Shown: piece after piece, positions 1 through 8,030 of the stretch
Position numbering within the stretch: position 1 is the stretch's first letter
How the letters are laid out: each line of letters begins with the position of its first letter
Source: Curvibacter sp. GWA2_63_95
GTDB taxonomy: Bacteria > Pseudomonadota > Gammaproteobacteria > Burkholderiales > Burkholderiaceae_C
DNA: 39,303 nt
Assembly: GCA_001795455.1 (NCBI GenBank)
Contig: MGPB01000022.1
Span: 1 to 39,303 of the forward strand
Reading direction: 5' to 3'
Translations under genes and position numbers: made by a program
Notes under the pieces: model-generated
The model's input: only the letters and a program-made list of their open reading frames with translations
Told to the model about the DNA's origin: nothing
Databases searched by the model: none

Positions 1-1226
1 CGGGCGGAGTCGGCGTTTTGTTTGACGGTGGAGCCCAGTTCTTCCATGCTGGCGGCGGTTTCTTCCAGCGCGCTGGCTTGTTGTTCGGTCCGTGCGCTCA
101 GGTCGTGGTTGCCTTGCGCTATTTCGGCGCTGGCGGTGGCTACCCCATCAGCACTGGAGCGCACCTGACGCAGCACGCCCTGGGTTTTCTCCACAAACTG
201 GTTGAAGCCCGTGGCAATCGCGGCGAGCTCGTCATTGCCCTCCGTGGGGATGCGTTGCGTCAGGTCACCCTCCCCCGAGCCAATGTCCTGCATGGCATTG
301 CGCAGCACCAGCAGCCGCCCCAGCAGCGTGCTCAGGATGCCGCCAATCACCAACACCGTCATCACCGCGATCGCCACGCTCCAGGCGGCCGCAGACCAGA
401 CCAAGGCCGTCACGCCGCGCATGGCCTCTGCCCGGTTCAGCGCCACCAGCAGGATCCAGTTGCTGCCGGGAATCGGCTCGGCATAGACCAGGCGGTTTTC
501 GCCACGGATGGTGACGTCCCGCAGTCCGGCCGCGCCGACCAGGGCTTCCAGACCGCCAGCGCCCAGGCTGGGGGCAATGTCGGTGATGGGTTTCATGGCC
601 AACGCCGTGTCTTCATGCACCACGATCTTGCCGTCCTTGCCAACGATGAGGCCGTAGGTGCCTGGCGTGGGCCGGATGGAAGCCACATTGCGCACCACGC
701 CGTCCATGAAGACGTCCAACGCCGTCACCGCACTCACCTGCGCACCGTCCTTCACGGCCGAGGCAAAGGTGATCACCAGTTTTTTGGTGCCAGCGTCCAG
801 ATAGGGATCGGTCACCACCGGCCCAGACTCTTTGGCCGCCAGCTGGTACCAGGGTCGTGAAGTGGGGTCGTAGTCTGGCGGCAGCTCTTGCGGGCTGGAA
901 AAGGCCGTGTGTTTGTCCGCAAATCCGATGTACGCGGTGTCCACATCGCCGGCAATCTTGGCCTGCTGCAGAAATTTGATGGGGTCTGCCTCGGGCACTG
1001 CCCCAGCGAACGAGACCACCACCTGCTTGCGCGCACTGACCCAGTCCCCCACACCCGCCGCGTGCGAGCGCGACAGAGCCCGGGTCTGGCTGTCCAGCGA
1101 CTCCAGCGCGTGGCTGCGCGCCGTATACACATTGGTTGCCGACAGAACCAGCAAACCGGCAGCCACCAGCAGACCCACCGTTGCCACAATTTTCCCGCGC
1201 AGGGAGGTCAAGAAACCAAATGCCAT
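1..1226 (-). CDS. Methyl-accepting chemotaxis protein (3' end outside window)
   Basis: This is an inner-membrane chemoreceptor that passes ligand signals through CheW to the CheA kinase. About 408 residues are visible and the protein runs off the left edge. It starts MAFGFLTSLRGKIVATVG, a short cytoplasmic stretch followed by a membrane segment (about residues 12-32). A periplasmic dCACHE-like sensor region follows, with a DPTSRPWYQ stretch typical of that fold, then a second membrane segment near 270-295 and a HAMP domain around 295-348 containing GEGDLTQRI. The visible end, with ALEETAASMEELGSTVKQNA, is the methylated-helix region of the MCP signalling domain. The ATG at 1226 is preceded by CTGGAG about 9 bases away. 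It lies 19 bases after cheW on the same strand, so the two probably form an operon. The ligand is unknown; dCACHE receptors often bind amino or organic acids. Confidence 0.93.
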   Translation of the reverse strand, partial: MAFGFLTSLRGKIVATVGLLVAAGLLVLSATNVYTARSHALESLDSQTRALSRSHAAGVGDWVSARKQVVVSFAGAVPEADPIKFLQQAKIAGDVDTAYIGFADKHTAFSSPQELPPDYDPTSRPWYQLAAKESGPVVTDPYLDAGTKKLVITFASAVKDGAQVSAVTALDVFMDGVVRNVASIRPTPGTYGLIVGKDGKIVVHEDTALAMKPITDIAPSLGAGGLEALVGAAGLRDVTIRGENRLVYAEPIPGSNWILLVALNRAEAMRGVTALVWSAAAWSVAIAVMTVLVIGGILSTLLGRLLVLRNAMQDIGSGEGDLTQRIPTEGNDELAAIATGFNQFVEKTQGVLRQVRSSADGVATASAEIAQGNHDLSARTEQQASALEETAASMEELGSTVKQNADSA

Positions 1227-1245
1227 TGTTTGTGCTCCAGTAAAT

Positions 1246-1755
1246 TCAGCCCACCATCACCCCAATTTCGGCATTGCCCAGCAATGCCTCCATGTTCATC
1301 ACCACCAGCATGCGCTCGCCCACATGGACCAGCCCCAGAATGAAACGTGCGTCCAGCGCCGAGTCGAACTGGGGCGCTGGCTTGATGGATTGGGCACTGA
1401 ACGTCACCACGTCCGACACACCATCGACCACAGCCCCGACGACCGCGCCCTGCAGCTTGAGGATGATGACCACGGTGAAGTCGTTGTAATCGACGCGCGG
1501 CAACTGCAGCTTGAGGCGCAGATCCACGATGGGCACGATGACGCCGCGCAGGTTCACCACACCTTTCACAAAACTGGGGGAGTTGACCATGCTGATGGGC
1601 TGCTCATAAGAGCGAATCTCTTGCACCCGCATGATGTCAATGGCGTACTCCTCGGTACCCAGGCGCAGGGTCAGGTACTGCCTGGAATCGGCCTGGGCCG
1701 CAGCGCCATGGACATGGCTCTGGTCCAACATCGGTGCGTTTTGTGGCAGGTCCAT
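1246..1755 (-). CDS. cheW: Chemotaxis coupling protein CheW
   Basis: This 169-residue cytoplasmic adaptor links chemoreceptors to the histidine kinase CheA. A CheW-like SH3-type fold fills residues 25-165. The signature segments are YLTLRLGTEEYAIDIMRVQEI, the conserved VKGVVNLRGVIVPIVDLR block and the VVDGVSDVV turn. The length is usual for CheW and there is no kinase or receiver fusion. An AGGAG ribosome site lies about 6 bases before the ATG. The downstream chemoreceptor gene follows after 19 bases, so this CheW probably serves that receptor, although CheA is not in the window. The first 22 residues are a poorly conserved extension. Confidence 0.93.
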   Translation of the reverse strand: MDLPQNAPMLDQSHVHGAAAQADSRQYLTLRLGTEEYAIDIMRVQEIRSYEQPISMVNSPSFVKGVVNLRGVIVPIVDLRLKLQLPRVDYNDFTVVIILKLQGAVVGAVVDGVSDVVTFSAQSIKPAPQFDSALDARFILGLVHVGERMLVVMNMEALLGNAEIGVMVG

Positions 1756-1889
1756 GGGAGCTCCTGGTCAGGCTCGGCAAGCGAAATCCAACGCCTTGCA
1801 AATCATCATACACGCGCCCTTGCCCTTGGCAAACCCTAGCTGCCAGCCCTACAGCACGCTGCTACCCTGTCTGCAGGAGACCGATCACC

Positions 1890-3476
1890 ATGCACACCCT
1901 GAGCGGCCTGGACGCCACTTTTCTGTACCTAGAGACGCCGCAGACCCCCATGCACGTGGGCTCGTTCTGCCTCTACGAACTCCCCGCCACCCCGCGCTTC
2001 AGCCTGCACAAGGCCATCACCGCCCACATTGGCCAGCGCCTGCACCTGGCGGCGGTGTTCACGCGCAAGCTGGGCTTCATGCCGCTGGACCTGGGCCACC
2101 CGGTGTGGCTGCAAGCCGATGCGGTGGACCTGGGATTTCACATCCGCAAGATCAAGGGCCGTGCCCTGCCACTGGCGCAAGCCCAAGCCTTGGCGGCCGA
2201 GCTGCACAGTGGCCTGATCGACCGCAGCCGCCCGCTGTGGGAGTTCCATGTGTTTGACCGCGTGTTGTGCCCGGACGGCACCGTATGTGGTGCGCTGTAC
2301 TCCAAGATCCACCACGCCACGCTGGATGGCAAAAGTGGCACCATCCTGACCCAGGCCATGATGGACGTGGGCCCCACGCCGCGTGCGGTACCGCCGCCAC
2401 ACGAGAAACCGCGCAAGGCGCAAAGCCTGAAAGTCGGCCAGATGCTGGGGGCGGTGTTTTCCAACTCGCTGGCCCAGTACGCCAAGCTGGCCCGCGCCCT
2501 GCCCCAGGCCGTGCAGGCCCTGGGCAGCACCGTGGCGCGGCAAAGCCTGCAGGGCCAAGGCAGCGGCTTGCGCCCCAAGTCGCCCATCACGCTGGCCCCC
2601 ATGACCGACTTCAACGTGGCCGTGGGCACGGCGCGCAGCTTTGGCACGGCCAGCATCGCGTTTGAAGACTGCCGCGCCATGGCGCAGGCCGCGGGCGGAT
2701 CGTTCAACGACATCGTGTTGTGGATTTGCGCCACTGCGCTGCGCAGCTATCTGGCCCAGCACGGCAGCATTCCACGCAAGCCCCTGCTGGCCGCCATGCC
2801 GGTGAGCCTGCGCGAAGAGGGCAACACCGACTACAGCACCCAGGCTTCCATGACGGTGGTAGCGCTGGGGACACACCTGGCCCTGCCGCTCAAGCGGCTG
2901 CAGGCCATCATGGACTCCACCGCCAAGGTAAAAACCGCCATGGTCCAGCTCAAAGGCATGCTGCCCACCGACTACCCATCGCTCCTGGCGCCGTGGATTG
3001 TGGGCGGGGTGGCCAAGGCCGCGTTCAAGACCTACAGCGCCACCGGCCTCTCCCACCGCCTGCCCATGGTGGCCAATCTGGTCATCAGCAATGTGCCGGG
3101 GCCGCGCGTGCCGCTCTACCTGGCCGGCGCGCGCATGCGGACCTTCCACCCCATGTCCATCGTGGTGCACGGCATTGCGCTCAATATCACGGTACAGACC
3201 TACGCCGGCAGCGTGGACTTTGGCGTGATCGCCGACGCCCAAGCGGTGCCCCAGGTGCAGGACCTGACGGATGCGCTGGTGGCCGCCTTTGAAGAAGGCC
3301 GCGCGCTGCTGGGGCACGCCCAAGCCCAAAAGAAACCAGCAAAGATAGCCACAGTCACCAAGGCGACGGAAAAACAGAGAGCCCCGACTAAAGCCACAGC
3401 ACCCCGGCGGGGCACCATGGCAAAAGCTGCTACTGTTAAAACCCCTCTAAAAAAGCGGCCCCCGAAAGCCGCCTGA
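1890..3476 (+). CDS. Wax ester synthase / diacylglycerol acyltransferase (WS/DGAT)
   Basis: This 528-residue enzyme belongs to the bacterial WS/DGAT family, which transfers acyl groups from acyl-CoA to fatty alcohols or diacylglycerol and makes storage wax esters or triacylglycerol. The N-terminus MHTLSGLDATFLYLETPQTPMHVG is a family hallmark. The catalytic HHxxxDG motif is present as HHATLDG at residues 141-147. A PLW (in RSRPLWEFHVFD) precedes it and the C-terminal block NLVISNVPGPRVPLYLAGA is also conserved. The ATG at 1890 has GGAGA ten bases upstream; a longer open frame upstream lacks family similarity. The last 50 or so residues are a Lys/Ala/Thr-rich basic tail beyond the usual domain end. 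An alpha/beta hydrolase gene starts 10 bases after the stop, which suggests co-transcription and linked neutral-lipid metabolism. Substrate preference cannot be read from sequence. Confidence 0.93.
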   Translation: MHTLSGLDATFLYLETPQTPMHVGSFCLYELPATPRFSLHKAITAHIGQRLHLAAVFTRKLGFMPLDLGHPVWLQADAVDLGFHIRKIKGRALPLAQAQALAAELHSGLIDRSRPLWEFHVFDRVLCPDGTVCGALYSKIHHATLDGKSGTILTQAMMDVGPTPRAVPPPHEKPRKAQSLKVGQMLGAVFSNSLAQYAKLARALPQAVQALGSTVARQSLQGQGSGLRPKSPITLAPMTDFNVAVGTARSFGTASIAFEDCRAMAQAAGGSFNDIVLWICATALRSYLAQHGSIPRKPLLAAMPVSLREEGNTDYSTQASMTVVALGTHLALPLKRLQAIMDSTAKVKTAMVQLKGMLPTDYPSLLAPWIVGGVAKAAFKTYSATGLSHRLPMVANLVISNVPGPRVPLYLAGARMRTFHPMSIVVHGIALNITVQTYAGSVDFGVIADAQAVPQVQDLTDALVAAFEEGRALLGHAQAQKKPAKIATVTKATEKQRAPTKATAPRRGTMAKAATVKTPLKKRPPKAA

Positions 3477-3486
3477 ACCCCGTCGT

Positions 3487-4278
3487 ATGGCCAAAAAACG
3501 CGCATCCAAGAGCGACCACCACCCCGCCCCCAATGCCTGGCTGATGGCCTTGGAACTGCGCGCACCCTGGGAGCTGTGGTCGGTGTTGCCCAGCTGGCCC
3601 GCGCTGGCCAAGGCGCCAGTGGGCGACGGCCACCCGGTCATCGTGTTCCCCGGCCTGTCGGCGAGTGACGGCTCCACTGTGCCGCTGCGGGCTTACCTCA
3701 ACAACCTGGGCTACGACATCTCCGGCTGGAACCAGGGCTACAACTTTGGCCCCCGCGCCGGAGTGCTGGAGACTGCCAAGCGCCAGGTGCAAGAGACGGC
3801 GGAGGCCAGCGGCGAGGCCGTGAGCCTGGTGGGCTGGAGCCTGGGCGGCGTGTACGCACGCGAGCTGGCCAAAGAGTTGCCCCAGCATGTGCGCAGCGTC
3901 ATCACCCTGGGCACGCCCTTTGCAGGCTCCCACAAAAGCACCAATGCCTGGCGCCTGTACGAACTCACCAGTGGGCGCAGCATTGCGCAGGAGGTGGAAA
4001 ACTTCGACCTGCCCGCCGCGCCGCCCGTGCCCACCACCTCCATCTACTCCCGCACCGACGGGGTGGTGGCCTGGTCCGCAAGCCTGCAAGCGCCCTGTAA
4101 AAACAACCCCCATACCGAAAACGTGGAAGTGTTTGCCAGCCACATCGGCCTGGGGCTGAACCCCAGCGCCTGGTGGGTGGTGGCCGACCGCCTGGCCCAG
4201 GTGCATGGTGCCTGGAAACCGTTTGAACGCGAAGGCCGCCTGCAGCAGTGGGTGTTTCCCGACCCCACAAGAGACTGA
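3487..4278 (+). CDS. Alpha/beta hydrolase (lipase/esterase-like)
   Basis: This 263-residue protein has the alpha/beta hydrolase fold. The nucleophile elbow is GWSLGG with Ser118. The likely acid is Asp191 in SRTDGVV and the likely histidine is His219 in ASHIGLG, which completes a plausible triad. The segment VIVFPGLSASDGSTVPLRAYLNNLGY resembles lipases and acyltransferases of the PGAP1/LCAT type. No signal peptide is evident, so it is probably cytoplasmic. It lies 10 bases after the WS/DGAT gene, and a transcription terminator follows about 40 bases after its stop. Together the two genes look like a storage-lipid synthesis and turnover unit. That role is inferred from position, and the true substrate is unknown. 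Confidence 0.9.
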   Translation: MAKKRASKSDHHPAPNAWLMALELRAPWELWSVLPSWPALAKAPVGDGHPVIVFPGLSASDGSTVPLRAYLNNLGYDISGWNQGYNFGPRAGVLETAKRQVQETAEASGEAVSLVGWSLGGVYARELAKELPQHVRSVITLGTPFAGSHKSTNAWRLYELTSGRSIAQEVENFDLPAAPPVPTTSIYSRTDGVVAWSASLQAPCKNNPHTENVEVFASHIGLGLNPSAWWVVADRLAQVHGAWKPFEREGRLQQWVFPDPTRD

Positions 4279-4317
4279 GGGTTATCGGACGCCCGCTATC
4301 CGCGGGCCAGAAACACC

Positions 4318-4354
4318 AAGAGCGCGACCCGTTGCGAGGTAGCGCTCTTTTTTT
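4318..4354 (+). terminator. Intrinsic terminator after the WS/DGAT-hydrolase pair
   Basis: The arms AAGAGCGC (4318-4325) and GCGCTCTT (4342-4349) pair perfectly and run into a T tract ending at 4354. It ends transcription of the plus-strand hydrolase gene. The T tract merges with the start of a dispersed repeat. Confidence 0.8.
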
Positions 4355-4405
4355 GATAGCTGCTCGCGCAGTATCTACAAGGGCTAGAGGCCTATTTTAC
4401 CTCTA
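4348..4405 (+). repeat. Dispersed AGCTGCT...CTAGAGGCC repeat, copy 1 (intergenic)
   Basis: This copy runs T-rich start, AGCTGCTCGCGCAGTATCTA, then AAGGGCTAGAGGCCTATTTT. Related copies with the same order and orientation lie near 24719, 31200 and 33092, and a diverged one near 5930. This copy sits between the converging hydrolase and pyrophosphatase genes, immediately after a terminator. I recall similar elements in Comamonadaceae genomes, but that was not checked. The boundaries are approximate. Confidence 0.7.
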
Positions 4406-4424
4406 AACCCTGCCACGGGCCATG

Positions 4425-4961
4425 TTACGCCTGTTGCTTGTTGTAGTTGGCGATGCCGTCCATGATTTCCTTCTGGGCGGACTCTGGGCCCTCCCAGCCT
4501 TCCACCTTGACCCACTTGCCTTCTTCCAGGTCTTTGTAGTGTTCAAAGAAGTGGGCGATGGTCTTCAGGCGGAAGGGGTTCAGGTCTTCGGGCTTCTTCC
4601 ACTGGCTGTACAGCGACAAGATCTTGTCCACGGGCACCGCCAGCACTTTGCCGTCTTCACCGGCTTCGTCGGTCATCTTCAAGATGCCGATGGCACGGCA
4701 GGGAACGACCACGCCGGGAATCAGCGGCACGGGGGTGATCACCAGCACGTCCACGGGGTCGCCATCACCCGCGATGGTTTTGGGCACATACCCGTAGTTG
4801 GTGGGGTAGTGCATGGCGGTGCTCATGAAGCGGTCCACAAAAATGGCACCCGAGTCCTTGTCCACCTCGTACTTCACCGGATCGGCGTTCATGGGGATTT
4901 CGATGATGACGTTGAACGCATCGGGGACTTTGCTGCCGGGGGTGACTTTGTCGAGGGACAT
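4425..4961 (-). CDS. ppa: Soluble inorganic pyrophosphatase
   Basis: This 178-residue family I pyrophosphatase hydrolyses the diphosphate released by biosynthetic reactions to two phosphates in the cytoplasm. The metal-binding signature is [10 protein letters not shown] near residues 64-73. [16 protein letters not shown] and YPTNYGYVP supply further active-site residues, and the length matches the bacterial hexameric enzymes. It is transcribed divergently from the membrane pyrophosphatase gene at 5207, so both diphosphate-consuming enzymes share one 245-base control region. Three GGGAAAC elements lie just upstream of its start. Confidence 0.96.
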   Translation of the reverse strand: MSLDKVTPGSKVPDAFNVIIEIPMNADPVKYEVDKDSGAIFVDRFMSTAMHYPTNYGYVPKTIAGDGDPVDVLVITPVPLIPGVVVPCRAIGILKMTDEAGEDGKVLAVPVDKILSLYSQWKKPEDLNPFRLKTIAHFFEHYKDLEEGKWVKVEGWEGPESAQKEIMDGIANYNKQQA

Positions 4962-5206
4962 GGATGTTCTCTTTATGTTGAAAGTGGGAAACGGGAAACC
5001 CTGGTGGGAAACCTAGGGATTAACCCGGATTTTACTGACTACACACTTTCGTTTTTCGCGTGCTGTCTTCAAAGCACGCTACATTCGGCCCGTTGGCCAA
5101 TCATCTCCCCTTGCTTTGTAGGGTTGGAGCACTGAGGAAGCAACGCAGCGGGGGCCTCGCTAGCGTTGCTCCCATCTTTGCGAAACAACCATAGAGGAGT
5201 ATTTCT
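4962..5206. promoter_or_regulatory. Shared divergent control region between ppa and hppA
   Basis: This 245-base non-coding stretch must hold the promoters of both pyrophosphatase genes. On the ppa side there are three GGGAAAC copies at 4986, 4993 and 5006. On the hppA side a long hairpin (5139-5170) precedes a GAGGAG ribosome site at 5195-5199. I could not fix -35/-10 boxes with confidence on either strand. Confidence 0.5.
5139..5170 (+). promoter_or_regulatory. Strong hairpin in the hppA 5' leader
   Basis: The arms AGCAACGC+AGCG (5139-5150) and CGCT+A+GCGTTGCT (5158-5170) form about 12 base pairs with one bulged A and a GGGGCCT loop. It ends 36 bases before the hppA start and about 24 bases before its ribosome site. 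No T tract follows directly, so a simple terminator is not favoured. The role is unknown; mRNA stability or translational control is possible. Confidence 0.5.
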
Positions 5207-7270
5207 ATGACGGGCAACACAGCGCTGTTTCTGGCGCTTGGCTGTGGACTGATTGCCGTGGTGTACGGCGTTTGGGCACGCAGCTGGATCCTTTCCCAAG
5301 ACGCCGGCAATGCGCGCATGCAAGAGATTGCAGCCGCCATCCAGACCGGTGCAGCGGCTTACCTCTCGCGGCAGTACAAGACCATCGCCATCGTCGGCGT
5401 GGTGCTGACCATCCTGATCGGCCTGTTTCTGGACGGTCTGAGCGCCGTGGGCTTTGTCGTGGGTGCGGTGCTCTCGGGGGCATGCGGTTTTATCGGCATG
5501 AATGTGTCGGTGCGCGCCAACGTACGTACAGCACAAGCCGCCACCAAAGGCATCGGCCCGGCGCTGGATGTGGCCTTCCGCGGTGGCGCCATCACTGGCA
5601 TGCTGGTGGTGGGTCTGGGTCTGCTGGGCGTGACCGGCTTTTACTGGTACCTGGTGCCGGACGGCACGGTGACGACCGCCAAGCTCAACCCTCTGATCGG
5701 TTTTGCCTTTGGCTCTTCGCTGATTTCCATCTTCGCCCGCCTGGGCGGTGGCATTTTCACCAAGGGCGCCGATGTGGGTGCCGACCTGGTGGGCAAAGTG
5801 GAGGCCGGCATTCCTGAAGATGACCCGCGCAACCCCGCCGTGATCGCTGACAACGTCGGCGACAACGTGGGCGACTGTGCCGGCATGGCCGCCGACCTGT
5901 TTGAAACCTATGCGGTGACCTTGATTGCCACTATGGTTTTGGGAGCACTTCTCGCAAGTTCTGCGGGGGCTACAGCCGTTTTATACCCTCTGGCGCTCGG
6001 CGCGGTGTCGATTGTGGCGTCCATCATCGGTTGCTTCTTCGTCAAGGCCTCGCCCGGCATGAAGAACGTGATGCCGGCGCTGTACAAGGGCCTGGCCATC
6101 GCCGGCGTGTTGTCGCTGATTGCGTTTTACTTTGTGACGCAAAGCATGTTTCCTGCATCCATTACCCTGACAGACGGCCATGTACTCAGCGCCAGCAGCC
6201 TGTTTGGTGCTTGCACCGTGGGTCTGGTGTTGACCGGCGCACTGGTCTGGATCACCGAGTACTACACCGGCACCCAGTACGCGCCGGTGCAGCACATCGC
6301 CCAGGCCTCCACCACGGGCCACGGCACCAACATCATTGCCGGTTTGGGCGTGTCCATGCGCTCCACCGCCTGGCCGGTGTTGTTTGTCTGCATGGCGATT
6401 TACAGTGCCTACAGCCTGGGCGGCCTGTACGGCATCGCGATCGCTGCCACCTCCATGCTGAGCATGGCCGGTATCGTGGTGGCGTTGGATGCCTACGGCC
6501 CCATCACCGACAACGCCGGGGGTATTGCCGAAATGGCCGAGCTGCCCGCCAGCGTTCGCGACATCACCGACCCGCTGGACGCCGTGGGCAACACCACCAA
6601 GGCCGTGACCAAGGGTTATGCCATTGGCTCTGCCGGCCTGGCCGCGCTGGTGCTGTTTGCCGACTACACCCACAAGCTGGACGCGTTTGGCAAGCACATC
6701 ACGTTTGACTTGAGCGACCCCATGGTCATCATTGGCCTCTTTATCGGCGGCCTGATCCCCTACCTGTTTGGCGCCATGGCCATGGAGGCCGTGGGCCGCG
6801 CCGCGGGCTCGGTGGTGGTGGAGGTGCGCCGCCAGTTCAAGGAAATCAAGGGCATCATGGACGGCACGGGCAAGCCCGAGTACGACACCGCGGTAGACAT
6901 GCTGACCACGGCTGCCATCAAGGAAATGATGATCCCGTCGCTACTGCCCGTAGTAGTACCCATCGTGGTCGGCCTCGCCTTGGGCCCAGCGGCCTTGGGT
7001 GGCCTGTTGATGGGCACCATCGTGACCGGTCTGTTTGTGGCCATCTCCATGTGCACCGGCGGCGGTGCCTGGGACAACGCCAAGAAATACATCGAAGACG
7101 GCCACCACGGCGGCAAGGGCTCCGAGACCCACAAGGCAGCCGTGACGGGCGACACCGTGGGCGACCCCTACAAGGACACCGCCGGCCCCGCGGTCAACCC
7201 CTTGATCAAGATTATCAACATCGTGGCGCTGCTGATCGTGCCACTGATGATGAAACTGCACGGCGGCTAA
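5207..7270 (+). CDS. hppA: Proton-translocating membrane pyrophosphatase, K+-independent type
   Basis: This 687-residue integral membrane pump couples diphosphate hydrolysis to proton export. Diagnostic motifs are [20 protein letters not shown] with the downstream AADLFE, and the C-terminal [12 protein letters not shown] and [15 protein letters not shown]. The GNTTKA segment has Lys465 where K+-dependent enzymes carry Ala, so this should be the K+-independent H+ pump. The length is normal and there are about 15-16 membrane helices. The ATG follows a GAGGAG site. Residues about 241-260 ([20 protein letters not shown]) are encoded by unusually AT-rich codons resembling the dispersed repeat. A clear terminator follows. 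Divergence from ppa suggests joint control of diphosphate. Confidence 0.96.
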   Translation: MTGNTALFLALGCGLIAVVYGVWARSWILSQDAGNARMQEIAAAIQTGAAAYLSRQYKTIAIVGVVLTILIGLFLDGLSAVGFVVGAVLSGACGFIGMNVSVRANVRTAQAATKGIGPALDVAFRGGAITGMLVVGLGLLGVTGFYWYLVPDGTVTTAKLNPLIGFAFGSSLISIFARLGGGIFTKGADVGADLVGKVEAGIPEDDPRNPAVIADNVGDNVGDCAGMAADLFETYAVTLIATMVLGALLASSAGATAVLYPLALGAVSIVASIIGCFFVKASPGMKNVMPALYKGLAIAGVLSLIAFYFVTQSMFPASITLTDGHVLSASSLFGACTVGLVLTGALVWITEYYTGTQYAPVQHIAQASTTGHGTNIIAGLGVSMRSTAWPVLFVCMAIYSAYSLGGLYGIAIAATSMLSMAGIVVALDAYGPITDNAGGIAEMAELPASVRDITDPLDAVGNTTKAVTKGYAIGSAGLAALVLFADYTHKLDAFGKHITFDLSDPMVIIGLFIGGLIPYLFGAMAMEAVGRAAGSVVVEVRRQFKEIKGIMDGTGKPEYDTAVDMLTTAAIKEMMIPSLLPVVVPIVVGLALGPAALGGLLMGTIVTGLFVAISMCTGGGAWDNAKKYIEDGHHGGKGSETHKAAVTGDTVGDPYKDTAGPAVNPLIKIINIVALLIVPLMMKLHGG
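5930..5987 (+). repeat. Possible diverged, in-frame copy of the dispersed repeat within hppA
   Basis: AGCACTTCTCGCAAGTTCTG followed by CGGGGGCTACAGCCGTTTTA aligns loosely, in the same orientation, with the repeat copies at 4348 and 33092. Codons here (ACT, GGA, CTT, AGT, TCT, GGG, ACA, TTA) differ sharply from the C/G-ending codons around them. The reading frame stays open. This could be gene conversion or chance similarity. Confidence 0.35.
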
Positions 7271-7291
7271 AAGTACGCCGGCTTTGCCATG

Positions 7292-7315
7292 GCCCGCTTC
7301 GGCGGGCTTTTTTTT
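7292..7315 (+). terminator. Intrinsic terminator of hppA
   Basis: GCCCGC (7292-7297) pairs with GCGGGC (7302-7307) around a TTCG loop, followed by eight T residues. It lies 21 bases after the hppA stop and has classic rho-independent form. Confidence 0.9.
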
Positions 7316-7391
7316 GGGTAGCGGACGGTGGTGGCTATGCGCTACCATGGCGCCATAGGCGTTACTTGCGCCCTTCTCTTAAAGCAAGCCC

Positions 7392-8030
7392 GTGAAAATA
7401 CTTGTGATTGACGACCATGCCTTGGTACGCGAAGGCCTGCACCAGGTGCTCAAAGGTCTGGACGAAGACGTCTCCGTGCTGCAGGCGGGCACCTGCGAGC
7501 AGGCTTTTGCCCTGGCAGAAAAGCATGTGGACATTGACCTGGTGCTGCTGGACTACCACCTGCCCGACATGACGGGCCTGCAGGCCCTGGACGTGTTTGG
7601 AAAAAACCACCCCGAGCTGCCCATCGTCATGCTGTCGGGCTCTGCCAATGTGCAAATCATGCGCCAGGTGCTGCAATCCGGCGCCTCGGGCTTTGTCACC
7701 AAATCCAGCCTGAGCGATGAGCTGCTGCACGCAGTGCGTTTGGTGCTCAATGGTGATGTCTATTCGCCGTCAGAGCTCAACAGTGACTTTGGTGCCCTGT
7801 CGTTTGACGGTGCCAATACCAAACCCCCCCTCACCCAGCGGCAGGAGCTGGTGTTGCGTGAATTGCTCGACGGCCGCTCGAACCGGGAAATCGGCAGCTC
7901 GCTGAATGTGTCGGAAGAAACCGTGAAGACACACGTGACCTCCATCCTGCGCTACTTCGACGTACAAAACCGCACCCAAGCCGTCGTGGCAGCGGCCCGC
8001 AGCGGCTACCGCCCCACCTCAGCCGCTTAG
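7392..8030 (+). CDS. NarL/FixJ-type response regulator with LuxR helix-turn-helix
   Basis: This 212-residue two-component regulator begins at a GTG. The receiver domain spans residues 1-120, with the acidic pair in VIDDH, the phosphoacceptor Asp54 in LVLLDYHLPD and the conserved Lys in VTKSS. A LuxR/GerE DNA-binding domain fills about 145-205, with LTQRQELVLRELLDGRSNREIG and VSEETVKTHVTSILRYF. It converges on the hybrid histidine kinase gene: the two coding regions overlap by four bases (8027-8030) with interlocked stop codons. That position makes the kinase its likely partner. A palindrome ATGGCGCCAT at 7347-7356 lies 36 bases before the start and may be an operator. Targets are unknown; the nearby TonB receptor operon is the first candidate. 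Confidence 0.93.
   Translation: MKILVIDDHALVREGLHQVLKGLDEDVSVLQAGTCEQAFALAEKHVDIDLVLLDYHLPDMTGLQALDVFGKNHPELPIVMLSGSANVQIMRQVLQSGASGFVTKSSLSDELLHAVRLVLNGDVYSPSELNSDFGALSFDGANTKPPLTQRQELVLRELLDGRSNREIGSSLNVSEETVKTHVTSILRYFDVQNRTQAVVAAARSGYRPTSAA

Noticed and set aside
1929..3329. A minus-strand open frame of 466 codons opposite the WS/DGAT gene
   Set aside because: Antisense of a well-conserved acyltransferase; no motif found.
3423..3460. AAAAGCTGCTACTGTTAAAA at the end of the WS/DGAT gene as a repeat copy
   Set aside because: Similarity is limited to a few bases and the core is absent; a lysine-rich tail explains the A-rich codons.
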